From Polaribacter sp. KT25b (GTDB taxonomy: Bacteria; Bacteroidota; Bacteroidia; Flavobacteriales; Flavobacteriaceae): DNA of 64,000 nucleotides. The stretch covers positions 2,788,501-2,852,500 of the forward strand of contig NZ_LT629752.1 of assembly GCF_900105145.1 (NCBI RefSeq), given 5' to 3'. Shown piece by piece: positions 35,950-42,817 of the stretch. The notes under the pieces were generated by a model that had not been told where the DNA came from, did not search any database, and worked only from the letters and a program-made list of their open reading frames with translations. The first letter of the stretch is position 1; every line of letters starts with the position of its first letter. Both the position numbers and the translations under genes were made by a program.

Positions 35950-36882
35950 TTAACTACAAAAAGGATGTTTTTCCCCTTTTGTTATTATTGTGTTATTTCT
36001 AATATTTTGAGCTATTTTTATTGATTCCTTAGCATCGACCAATCCAAAACCCTCGCCTTTAAGGATTTGTAAATAGCTCTTGGTATGTAATTCTGTAAAC
36101 CCTGTACTAAACTCCAATTCTTCGCCATTTATGGTGATAGATCTAAAGGTTCTTTGCCCTAGTTCTTGAATCCTAACAGGCAAAGAATTTTCATCAATAG
36201 ATAAAAACCAACGTACACGCGCTTTTTCAAATTCTAAATATCCAGCCGACTTATCTTTTTCTCTTAAATGCACCTTATTTTCTTGTATATCACCAAATAA
36301 CCATGCTAACATATCAAAAAAATGAATCCCTATATTCGTAGCAATTCCGCCAGATTTACTAAGGTCTCCTTTCCATGAAATATCATACCATTTCCCTCGG
36401 GAAGTTATATACGTTAAATCTACATCATATTTTGTATGAGAGGTATCGGCTTCAATTTTTTTCTTTAAAGCAATAATACTTGGATGCAATCTTAATTGCA
36501 ATATAGTATGTATTTTTTTTCCGGATTCTTTTTCAATATCCATCAAGGCATCTACGTTCCACGGATTCAAAACCAATGGTTTCTCGCAAATGGCATCTGC
36601 ACCACTTCTTAGCGCCATTCTAATATGGGCATCATGCAAATAATTAGGCGTACAAATACTTACATAATCTAACTGCGTTCCGTTGCGTCGTAACTTTTCG
36701 ATATGCCGATCAAAACGCTCAAATTCTACAAAGAAATCTGCTTTCGGAAAATAACTATCCATAATCCCAACACTGTCAAATTTATCAAGTGCCGCAATTA
36801 AAGTATTATTGGTGTCTTTGATGGCTTTTAAATGTCTAGGAGCGATATAACCTGCAGCTCCTATTAAAGCAAAATTTTTCAT
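35950..36882 (-). CDS. Gfo/Idh/MocA oxidoreductase, WlbA/WbpB-like
   Basis: 310 residues from the chosen start at 36882. A longer frame reaches 37158 but its first 92 codons translate the CG-heptamer array and are not protein-like. NAD site KNFALIGAAGYIAPRHLKAI at residues 2-21, CEKPLVLNPWNVDAL (EKP motif), LQLRLHPSI, SWKGDLSKSGGIATNIGIHF. This matches the WlbA/WbpB group, which oxidises UDP-N-acetylglucosaminuronate at C3 on the route to diacetamido-uronic acids. The dehydrogenase at 37699-38976 could supply its substrate; the aminotransferase and acetyltransferase of that route are not evident here. Confidence 0.85.
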   Translation of the reverse strand: MKNFALIGAAGYIAPRHLKAIKDTNNTLIAALDKFDSVGIMDSYFPKADFFVEFERFDRHIEKLRRNGTQLDYVSICTPNYLHDAHIRMALRSGADAICEKPLVLNPWNVDALMDIEKESGKKIHTILQLRLHPSIIALKKKIEADTSHTKYDVDLTYITSRGKWYDISWKGDLSKSGGIATNIGIHFFDMLAWLFGDIQENKVHLREKDKSAGYLEFEKARVRWFLSIDENSLPVRIQELGQRTFRSITINGEELEFSTGFTELHTKSYLQILKGEGFGLVDAKESIKIAQNIRNNTIITKGEKHPFCS

Positions 36883-36900
36883 TCTTTGTTTTTTTTTATT

Positions 36901-37161
36901 CGTTATTCGATGATCGTTGATCGTTTTTCGTTGTTCGTTACTCGATTTCCGATATTCGATAGTCGTTGTTCGATGAACGATAAACGGTGGACGATTGTCG
37001 TTTCTCGTGTTTCGTTGTTCGTGTTTCGTTGATCGATTTCCGATATTCGATAGTCGCTGGTCATTGCTCGTGTTTCGTTGTTCGTTACTCGATTTCCGAT
37101 ATTCGTTGTTCGGTGAACGAAAAACGTTGAACGATAATCGATGGACGAAAATCGGCAAACG
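36901..37161. repeat. Long degenerate heptamer array (CG every 7 bp), 38 units
   Basis: Read by hand, CG occurs every 7 bp from 36901 to 37160 in 37 of 38 positions (CA at 37062) without any phase slip. Units follow roughly W-T-D-N-N-C-G, for example TTGTTCG, ATATTCG, ATAGTCG, GTGGACG. T-rich units predominate on the left and A-rich ones (AAAAACG, GCAAACG) at the right end. Some multi-unit blocks recur within the array, suggesting internal duplication. It lies between the WlbA-like gene and a four-helix-bundle gene. Confidence 0.95.
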
Positions 37162-37167
37162 AAAATC

Positions 37168-37512
37168 CTACTTCAACGATTTTATTAATTTATACAACAT
37201 CATTTTAATTCTTGTACATAAAGTATTCAATTCATTATACTCTTCATTTGAAATATAGCTTAAATCTCTAGCTAAGAACAATTGATAATTTGCTTCTTCT
37301 AAAGATCCTTTTGCAATATATAAAAACTGAATAAATTCTTTTTTATATTGTCTTCCTTGTCCTTCAATTATATTTGTCGGAACACTACTTGAACTTCTTC
37401 TTACTTGACTTGTTAAACCATATAGTTCTGAAGATGGAAACTTTTTAGAAACCACATAGACCTCTAAAGTTAACTGATGCGCCAATTTCCATACCTCAAG
37501 TTTGCATTCCAT
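37168..37512 (-). CDS. Four-helix-bundle (S23-like) protein bracketed by heptamer arrays
   Basis: 114 residues of the S23/four-helix-bundle family: LEVWKLAHQLTLEVYVVSKK, LYGLTSQVRRSSSSVPTNII, EGQGRQYKKEFIQFLYIAKG, SLEEANYQLFLARDLSYIS and a final helix. It is a paralogue of the protein at 33516-33911 but clearly divergent. The function of free-standing members is unknown. It is remarkable that CG-heptamer arrays begin within 10 bp of both ends of the gene (36901-37161 and 37521-37697). Confidence 0.88.
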   Translation of the reverse strand: MECKLEVWKLAHQLTLEVYVVSKKFPSSELYGLTSQVRRSSSSVPTNIIEGQGRQYKKEFIQFLYIAKGSLEEANYQLFLARDLSYISNEEYNELNTLCTRIKMMLYKLIKSLK

Positions 37513-37520
37513 GTTTTATT

Positions 37521-37697
37521 CGATATTCGTTATTCGATGGTCGATTTTCGTTGTTTGTTGCTCGTTATTCATTGTCCGAGGGCCATTAATTAATTCGCAA
37601 TAGACGAAAAACGATGAACGGTAATCGATGAACGAATTTCATTGTTCGCGGCTCGTTGCTCGTTGGACGAGAATCGAAAAACGGTAAACGAAAATCG
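37521..37697. repeat. Degenerate heptamer array (CG every 7 bp), 26 units
   Basis: The 7-bp phase is held from 37521 to 37696. Most positions are CG; exceptions are TG at 37556, CA at 37570, 37584, 37598 and 37640, and one lost unit near 37591. Left units are T-rich (ATATTCG), right units A-rich (AAAAACG, GTAAACG). It runs up to the stop of the nucleotide-sugar dehydrogenase gene. Confidence 0.92.
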
Positions 37698-37698
37698 C

Positions 37699-38976
37699 CT
37701 ACAAACTTTTATCCTTAATCGCTAAAAAATTCTTGATATCATATACTACAGCAGCCTCTTTCTTTAATCGTACTACATCAATATCTTTAAAATCTTTGTG
37801 CGCAACGGCTAATACAACAGCTTCATATTTTTTAGCATACATATCTTCGATTAAATCGATTTCATACTCAGCTTTTACCTCTTCCTTTTTAGCCCAAGAG
37901 TCATAAATATCTACTTGAACTCCATAACTTTTTAAAGAGCGATATAAATCAATCACTTTTGTATTTCTGATATCCGGACAGTTTTCTTTAAAAGTGATGC
38001 CTAAAATTAACACATTGGCACCTTTTACTTTTACCTCTTTATCAATCATCAGCTTTACCACTTCGGATGCAATATGCGCCCCCATACTATCATTTAATCG
38101 CCTTCCCGAAAGAATAATTTCTGGATAATAGCCAAATTGTTGTGCTTTTTGTGCCAAATAAAAAGGATCTACACCAATACAATGTCCACCTACTAAACCA
38201 GGTTTAAAAGGAAGGAAATTCCATTTTGTAGCTGCTGCTTCTAAAACTTCATTGGTATTAATATTCATCAAACTAAAAATCTTAGCCAATTCATTTACAA
38301 AAGCAATATTGATATCTCTCTGACAGTTTTCGATGATTTTTGAGGCTTCAGCAACTTTAATAGAAGGCGCTAAATGCGTGCCGGCTTTAATCACTGATTG
38401 ATACAATGCATCTACTTTTTTTGCCGTTTCATCCGTAGAACCAGAGGTTACTTTTAAAATATTTTCAACAGTTCTTATTTTATCTCCGGGACTAATTCTT
38501 TCTGGAGAATAGCCCACAAAAAAATCTTTGTTAAACACAAGTCCTGACTCCTTTTCTAAAACCGGAATACAATCTTCTTCTGTAGCTCCTGGATACACCG
38601 TTGATTCGTAAATAACGATATCCTCTTTTTTTAAATAAGTAGCAATGGTTTTACTAGCACTTAATAAAGGTTTTAAAACTGGTTGATTATTTTTATCTAC
38701 GGATGTAGGCACGGTAACAATATAATAATTACAGTCTTTTAAATAAGTAGGATCCGCCGTAATAAACAGTCCTTTTTCTTTGCTGTAGGTATCAGAAATC
38801 ACTTCTTGTAGCAACTCATTTGCTACTTCCTGTGTAGCATCTATTCCTTTTTTTAAGTCAGCAACTCTATGGATATTGATATCAAAACCAACAACAGCAT
38901 ACTTGGTTGCAAAAAGCCTCGCCAATGGCAAACCCACATAACCAAGACCGATAATCGCAATTTTTACAGTACTCAT
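37699..38976 (-). CDS. UDP-N-acetyl-D-hexosamine 6-dehydrogenase (WbpA/TviB type)
   Basis: 425 residues. NAD site IAIIGLGYVGLPLARLFATK at residues 6-25, STVYPGATEEDCIPVLE, GYSPERISPGD, catalytic cysteine in LVGGHCIGVDPFYLAQKA, and GITFKENCPDIRNTKVIDL. The length and the PERISPGD motif match the Vi-antigen TviB / WbpA group that makes UDP-GlcNAc- or UDP-GalNAc-uronate. Together with the WlbA-like oxidase it suggests an aminouronic acid in the polymer. It is probably the first gene of the polysaccharide locus; upstream is 1.4 kb of repeat DNA. Confidence 0.92.
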   Translation of the reverse strand: MSTVKIAIIGLGYVGLPLARLFATKYAVVGFDINIHRVADLKKGIDATQEVANELLQEVISDTYSKEKGLFITADPTYLKDCNYYIVTVPTSVDKNNQPVLKPLLSASKTIATYLKKEDIVIYESTVYPGATEEDCIPVLEKESGLVFNKDFFVGYSPERISPGDKIRTVENILKVTSGSTDETAKKVDALYQSVIKAGTHLAPSIKVAEASKIIENCQRDINIAFVNELAKIFSLMNINTNEVLEAAATKWNFLPFKPGLVGGHCIGVDPFYLAQKAQQFGYYPEIILSGRRLNDSMGAHIASEVVKLMIDKEVKVKGANVLILGITFKENCPDIRNTKVIDLYRSLKSYGVQVDIYDSWAKKEEVKAEYEIDLIEDMYAKKYEAVVLAVAHKDFKDIDVVRLKKEAAVVYDIKNFLAIKDKSL

Positions 38977-39111
38977 GAATACGAAATATTTACAGTGAGC
39001 GAAGTTACAAAAAAGGTTTTTTATGAAGTGTAATAATTCATTTTTTAAAATGAATCACGACAAGAAACTAGAATCCACTCATCTTAACAACAAACAACAA
39101 TTAAAACTACT

Positions 39112-39418
39112 CGTCATTGCGAAAGAGGCACGATTGAAGCAATCTCATTACTGTATTTTCACAACATTATAATATAATAAAAGTAAAAAAATTGCTTTGC
39201 TTCGTTCCTCGCAACTCCTCGCAAAGACGGTAAACAAGTTTGTTTATAAATGATTAAAAAACTTCTGTAACAGCAAAAACAAACAACGATTGAAGCTACT
39301 CGTCATTGCGAAAGAGGCACGATTGAAGCAATCTCATTATTGTATTTTCATAACATTATAATACAACAAAAGTAAAAAGATTGCTATGCTTCGTTCCACG
39401 CAACTCCTCGCAAATACT
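39112..39418. repeat. Two GTCATTGCGA-type inverted-ended repeats
   Basis: Units at about 39112-39229 and 39302-39418 begin GTCATTGCGAAAGAGGCACG, continue GATTGAAGCAATCTCATTA and end with GATTGCT...TCGCAA-type inverted ends. This is the third flavour (G at the variable base of GTCATTnCGA) of the family seen at 7.6-12.3 kb. Confidence 0.85.
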
Positions 39419-39484
39419 TGTAGATTTAATTCAATAACAAGAATTCAACCCCAACATACTTTTATTTTTAAATTAAATCCCAAT

Positions 39485-39930
39485 TGTCATTGAGAAAGAG
39501 CAAGGTACGAGCGACGAGAAATCTAATAATTTAGTTTTAATGATAATGAGATTCCGCAATCGCTAAAAAGCTCATTTCGGAATGACACGCTAACATACTA
39601 ACACGCTAACAAGTCCCAATGTCATTTCGACAGAGCGAGGCACTAGCGACGAGAAATCTAATAATTTAGTTATAATGATAATGAGATTCGGCAATCCCTA
39701 AAAAGCTCATTTCGGAATGATCTGCTAACACGTTAACAACTCCCGATGTCATTTCGACAAAGTGAAGATATGAGCGACGAAAAATCTAATAATTTAGTTT
39801 TAATGATAATGAGATTCCGCAATCGCTAAAAAGCTCATTTGGGAATGACGCTTTAGTTTGTAAATTAAATCTGATTATCATTGCGAAAGCTTGTTGCGAT
39901 AAAAGAAGCAAACTTGATTGAAGCAATCTC
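39485..39930. repeat. Three inverted-ended repeats of mixed flavour plus a single end
   Basis: Units at about 39485-39586, 39621-39722 and 39748-39848 begin GTCATTTCGAC or GTCATTGAGA, contain GACGAGAAATCTAATAA and end CTCATTTCGGAATGA, the reverse orientation of the units at 10.7-12.3 kb. A single GTCATTGCGA-type element is at about 39876-39930. Between units are small octamer runs with CTAAC at 39590, 39598 and 39606 and again at 39725. DNA from 39930 to 40240 is AT-rich with nothing I can name. Confidence 0.85.
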
Positions 39931-40251
39931 ATTATGATGTTCCTATAAAATCCATTCTTTTCAATAGAAAAAATACTTGTGATGTATTCATTAAAAACAC
40001 GAAAATCTACTTGATATTTCTTAAAAAAAGAGCCTAAATTAACTATTTTTTGAAGGTTTTTGGTTGATTTTTAGCAAAAAAAAGCAATAATTACATGAAA
40101 AACTAGGTGAAAAACAGGTTTTTTTGATAAAAAAAGAGCTCAAATTTGGACTTTTTTGCTTTAAAAAGTAATGAAAAAAAATAAAAAAGGGTTAAAAAAA
40201 AGAAAGGAGCACCTTTTTAAAAGTATCAAAAGTCTTTTGCAACGCGCTAAA

Positions 40252-40302
40252 TACTTTTTATAAAAAGTAACGATACTTTTCATGAAAAGTATCGTTACTT
40301 TT
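40252..40302. repeat. Overlapping perfect palindromes (40 bp and 18 bp)
   Basis: A perfect 40-bp palindrome spans 40263-40302, centred on CATG at 40281-40284, with arms AAAAGTAACGATACTTTT. Overlapping its left end is an 18-bp palindrome, 40252-40269 (TACTTTTTATAAAAAGTA). The two could form alternative hairpins. They lie 90 bp after the stop of the HU-like gene. No T run follows on the minus strand, so a plain terminator is not certain. Confidence 0.9.
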
Positions 40303-40394
40303 AAAAACTCAATAGGGCGAGTTTTTAGAAAATTTGCTAAAAAAAAGAAAAAAATGGAGAGTCTAACTATTGTTAAACTCCCCATTATACTTGT

Positions 40395-40778
40395 TTACAA
40401 CGAACTATGTGTAAACTCTACATTCTGCAACATCTTACGCAAAAGCTTGTCTGGCCTAAAGTTAATATGTGATTTTTTCACCAAATTAACAGTAACTTCT
40501 TCTGGAGTTGCCACCCCTTCCGAACGTACGCCAATTTGAAAAGCTCCCAATTTATCTAACTTTACAATTTTGCCTTGCTCAAGTTCGTCTATAACATTGT
40601 GCATGAGCGAGATTAAAACTGCATAACAATCTGCCTCTCGTACCGTACTTTGATGTGAAACCAAATATGCCAATCTTTCTAAATCGGTTGTACCTGTTGC
40701 AATTGCTTGTGCATAAAATTTATTATCCGCTAATCGGTCCTGCGGATTTGGACGTTCAGTTGTTTTAACTTTAACCAT
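40395..40778 (-). CDS. HU-like DNA-binding protein (Bacteroidota HU-HIG type)
   Basis: 127 residues matching the Bacteroidota-specific HU-like family: an N-terminal extension TERPNPQDRLADNKFYAQAI, then LERLAYLVSHQSTVREAD, YAVLISLMHNVIDELEQGKI, VKLDKLGAFQIGVRSEGV, and the beta-arm region TVNLVKKSHINFRPDKLLRK. It is a small nucleoid-type protein that bends DNA; proteins of this group often occur near polysaccharide loci. It stands alone, with repeats on one side and a candidate sRNA on the other. Confidence 0.87.
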   Translation of the reverse strand: MVKVKTTERPNPQDRLADNKFYAQAIATGTTDLERLAYLVSHQSTVREADCYAVLISLMHNVIDELEQGKIVKLDKLGAFQIGVRSEGVATPEEVTVNLVKKSHINFRPDKLLRKMLQNVEFTHSSL

Positions 40779-41016
40779 AATGGTGTGTTTTAAAAATTTA
40801 AAAAAAAAAATTATAACCTTTGTTTAATGAGACGGTTATACAACATCTCTACCAACGCTTTTATTGCTCTATGTATCAAAAACACCCAGCCATTCACGAT
40901 TTCGAATAGTTAAACAGTAAGCAACAAGTGCTTAACGGAGCTCATAAACATAAAATTAAGTCATAACCCTACCTTGGCAGTCTTGGTGGACTGCGATAAA
41001 AAATTATACATTTTTT

Positions 41017-41048
41017 TTTGGTAAGTTTTAAGAAGTATTGTAATTTTG
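41017..41048 (+). promoter_or_regulatory. Bacteroidota-type promoter for a small RNA
   Basis: TTTG at 41017-41020, a 20-bp spacer, then TAATTTTG at 41041-41048, a full match to the flavobacterial TTTG / TAnnTTTG pattern. No coding frame follows before the terminator at 41103-41132. Confidence 0.75.
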
Positions 41049-41052
41049 AAGT

Positions 41053-41132
41053 CTGAAATCAAAACAAACACTTCTTAAAGTGTTACCGTTTTATAAAAAG
41101 GTCTTAAAGCACCAACTTTAAGGCTTTTTTTA
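41053..41132 (+). ncRNA. Candidate small RNA of about 80 nt
   Basis: Bounded by a good promoter (41017-41048) and an intrinsic terminator (41103-41132), with no ORF between. The predicted transcript has a first hairpin, AACACTT at 41067-41073 pairing with AAGTGTT at 41078-41084 over a 4-nt loop, a short single-stranded stretch, and the terminator hairpin. I do not recognise it as a known RNA family. The start is estimated from the promoter and may be off by a few bases. Confidence 0.6.
41103..41132 (+). terminator. Terminator of the candidate small RNA
   Basis: CTTAAAG at 41103-41109 pairs with CTTTAAG at 41116-41122 over a 6-nt loop and runs into seven T. Confidence 0.85.
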
Positions 41133-41403
41133 TTATTACAAAGATACAACCTTCTTTTATATTTAAAACAAGCATTTTATATGAAGTTATCAACAGTTTA
41201 CACGTGTATTGCGTTAATAACTTTAGACTATTGATGTGTATTTCATTTTTTTAAAAGAAATGTCTTAAAATGCTTTAAATTGCCTTGTTAATAATTTAAC
41301 ATTACTACACTAACACTTTACAAGAGTTCTGCAAGTAGTTTTAACAGGTGCATCATTTTGATTTTTAATTGTATTTTTGGCTTAAATTTATAAACTACTT
41401 ACA

Positions 41404-42318
41404 ATGAAACTGTTTTTAATATCCATTTTACTGTGTATCTCTGTAGCTGTTTTTTCTCAAAATCAACAGAATACAAAGAATCATTTTCAAACTGCTGGCT
41501 ATGTGATTAAAACAAGTTTCAATACCATTCCCAGTGATTTTGCTTTTTTAGGAAAGGAATTTTCTGATGATTGGAAAAAAACAGGTTATTATGCCGCGGG
41601 TATTTTAGGATTGTTTGCCACGGATAAAATTACCACAAAAGCCTATCACAAGCATATTGAACCTAATATAGATTACAGCTTACCAACCATCACTCCTAAT
41701 TTTCTAAGAAGTTCAAAAAATGTCTGGATTAATGGCGAAAACTCCTACCTCACTTACCCAATCATAGGGATCTATGTGGGCTCTTTATTTGCGAACCAAG
41801 AAAAAGGACAGTTTGCGGCCATCAATTCCTTAAAAGCAATTGCCTATTCTACCATTATAACACAATTTACCTTAAAAACGATTTTTGGTAGAAACAGACC
41901 CAATAGACCTTTAGGTACAGAACCAGCAAACAAACCTTTTACAAATAATAATTGGGACTTTTTTAATGGTAGAGACGAATACTTATATGGTAGCGCAAGA
42001 GGAACTAGCTTACCTTCTATGCACGCCACAGGATACTTTGCAATCGCCAAAGTAATTCAAATGGAGTTTGATAATTATTGGATTCCTTATAGTATTATGG
42101 GAATTACTTTTTTATCTGATATAAAATCTCATGAGCATTGGGTAAGCGATATGGTTGTTGGCGGACTTTTAGGTACATTAATTGGTCGCTCTATTGTAAG
42201 AAGTAGCTGGAAAGCAAGAGGTATTATAGACAGATCTAAACAAGGGAGAATTTCTTTTAACTATACACCTCGATTCTCATCCGAATTCACCGGAATTCAA
42301 ATTGTTGGTACTTTTTAA
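41404..42318 (+). CDS. PAP2-family phosphatase, exported
   Basis: 304 residues. N-terminal signal peptide (cleavage near AVFSQ, residue 19). The three PAP2 motifs are present: KTIFGRNRPNRPLG (KxxxxxxRP), SLPSMHATGYFAIAK (PSGH-like, with the histidine) and SHEHWVSDMVVGGLLG (the SRxxxxxHxxxD-type motif, with H and D kept). It probably dephosphorylates a lipid phosphate, possibly undecaprenyl pyrophosphate, at the periplasmic side (family inference). It ends with a short beta-strand region. A decayed CG-heptamer array follows its stop. Confidence 0.88.
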   Translation: MKLFLISILLCISVAVFSQNQQNTKNHFQTAGYVIKTSFNTIPSDFAFLGKEFSDDWKKTGYYAAGILGLFATDKITTKAYHKHIEPNIDYSLPTITPNFLRSSKNVWINGENSYLTYPIIGIYVGSLFANQEKGQFAAINSLKAIAYSTIITQFTLKTIFGRNRPNRPLGTEPANKPFTNNNWDFFNGRDEYLYGSARGTSLPSMHATGYFAIAKVIQMEFDNYWIPYSIMGITFLSDIKSHEHWVSDMVVGGLLGTLIGRSIVRSSWKARGIIDRSKQGRISFNYTPRFSSEFTGIQIVGTF

Positions 42319-42344
42319 ACAATACATTACACTTTCTTGTCCAT

Positions 42345-42421
42345 CGTTTTTCGTTTTTCGTCCATCATTGCTCGTTCTTCGTTATTTGTTTTCGTACATA
42401 GAATAACGGTAACAAAGAACG
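42345..42421. repeat. Decayed heptamer (CG every 7 bp) array
   Basis: CG or CA/TG variants keep the 7-bp phase from 42345 to 42387. The phase then slips by one base at 42393, continues at 42407 and slips again at 42420. It looks like an older relative of the arrays at 36.9 and 37.5 kb. Confidence 0.65.
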
Positions 42422-42423
42422 AT

Positions 42424-42532
42424 TAAGGCTACTTTGCGAAAGAGGCACGATTGAAGCAATCTCATTATAGTAATTTCACAACATTATTTATACCAAAAAT
42501 AAAAAGATTGCTTCGCTCCTCGCAAAGACAGT
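42424..42532. repeat. GTCATTGCGA-type inverted-ended repeat
   Basis: TTGCGAAAGAGGCACGATTG followed by AAGCAATCTCATTA, an AT-rich spacer and AGATTGCTTCGCTCCTCGCA ending near 42532; it has lost its first few bases compared with the copies at 39112 and 39302. Confidence 0.8.
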
Positions 42533-42616
42533 TATATTGATGGATTATTTTATTCTTGTCAGCCACGAGAGTATTCTTTACTATTGAGTGATAAGGTTGA
42601 CTGCTATTTACGTGAA

Positions 42617-42741
42617 GGATAGCAATGAAAAGCCCACAGTGAGGTACGAACGAGGACTTGCAATGGATAGCCTGACCATTTTTACTCTAAATGTTTGTTT
42701 TAGAAAACGTACTTATTTAAAAATGGGCACGCCCAAAAAAC
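42617..42741. repeat. Dispersed element of the GATAG...GCCCAAA type (copy 1)
   Basis: Contains GATAGCAATGAAAAGCCC, GAGGTACGAACGAGGACTTG and CAATGGATAGCC, ending in ACGCCCAAAA. A relative at 54315-54417 shares GATAG-AATGG, AATGGATAGC and the ending RYGCCCAAAA. Both lie next to intrinsic terminators. Confidence 0.6.
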
Positions 42742-42754
42742 ATTTCAGCGATTA

Positions 42755-42797
42755 TTTAAAAACAAAAAACTCATCAATATGTAAATTGATGAGTTTT
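42755..42797 (-). terminator. Terminator after gltD
   Basis: A 13-bp stem, AAAACTCATCAAT at 42766-42778 with ATTGATGAGTTTT at 42785-42797, has a 6-nt loop; on the minus strand it continues into a T-rich tract. Confidence 0.9.
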
Positions 42798-42817
42798 ATA
42801 TATAGTTTTAAATGTGT

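Noticed and set aside
36883..37158. N-terminal extension of the WlbA-like protein
   Set aside because: The open frame only translates the CG-heptamer array (Asn/Arg/Ser-rich); the NAD-binding fold begins directly at the ATG at 36882.
37168..37512. rRNA intervening-sequence element
   Set aside because: The family name comes from 23S rRNA insertions, but no rRNA gene is present here.
40161..40539. Small ORFs across the 40-bp palindrome
   Set aside because: They run through AT-rich and palindromic DNA or antisense to the HU-like gene and show no protein features.
41372..41379. TATTTTTG as -7 box of the PAP2 gene
   Set aside because: No TTTG or TTG at the needed 19-20 bp distance; the nearest is only 11 bp away.
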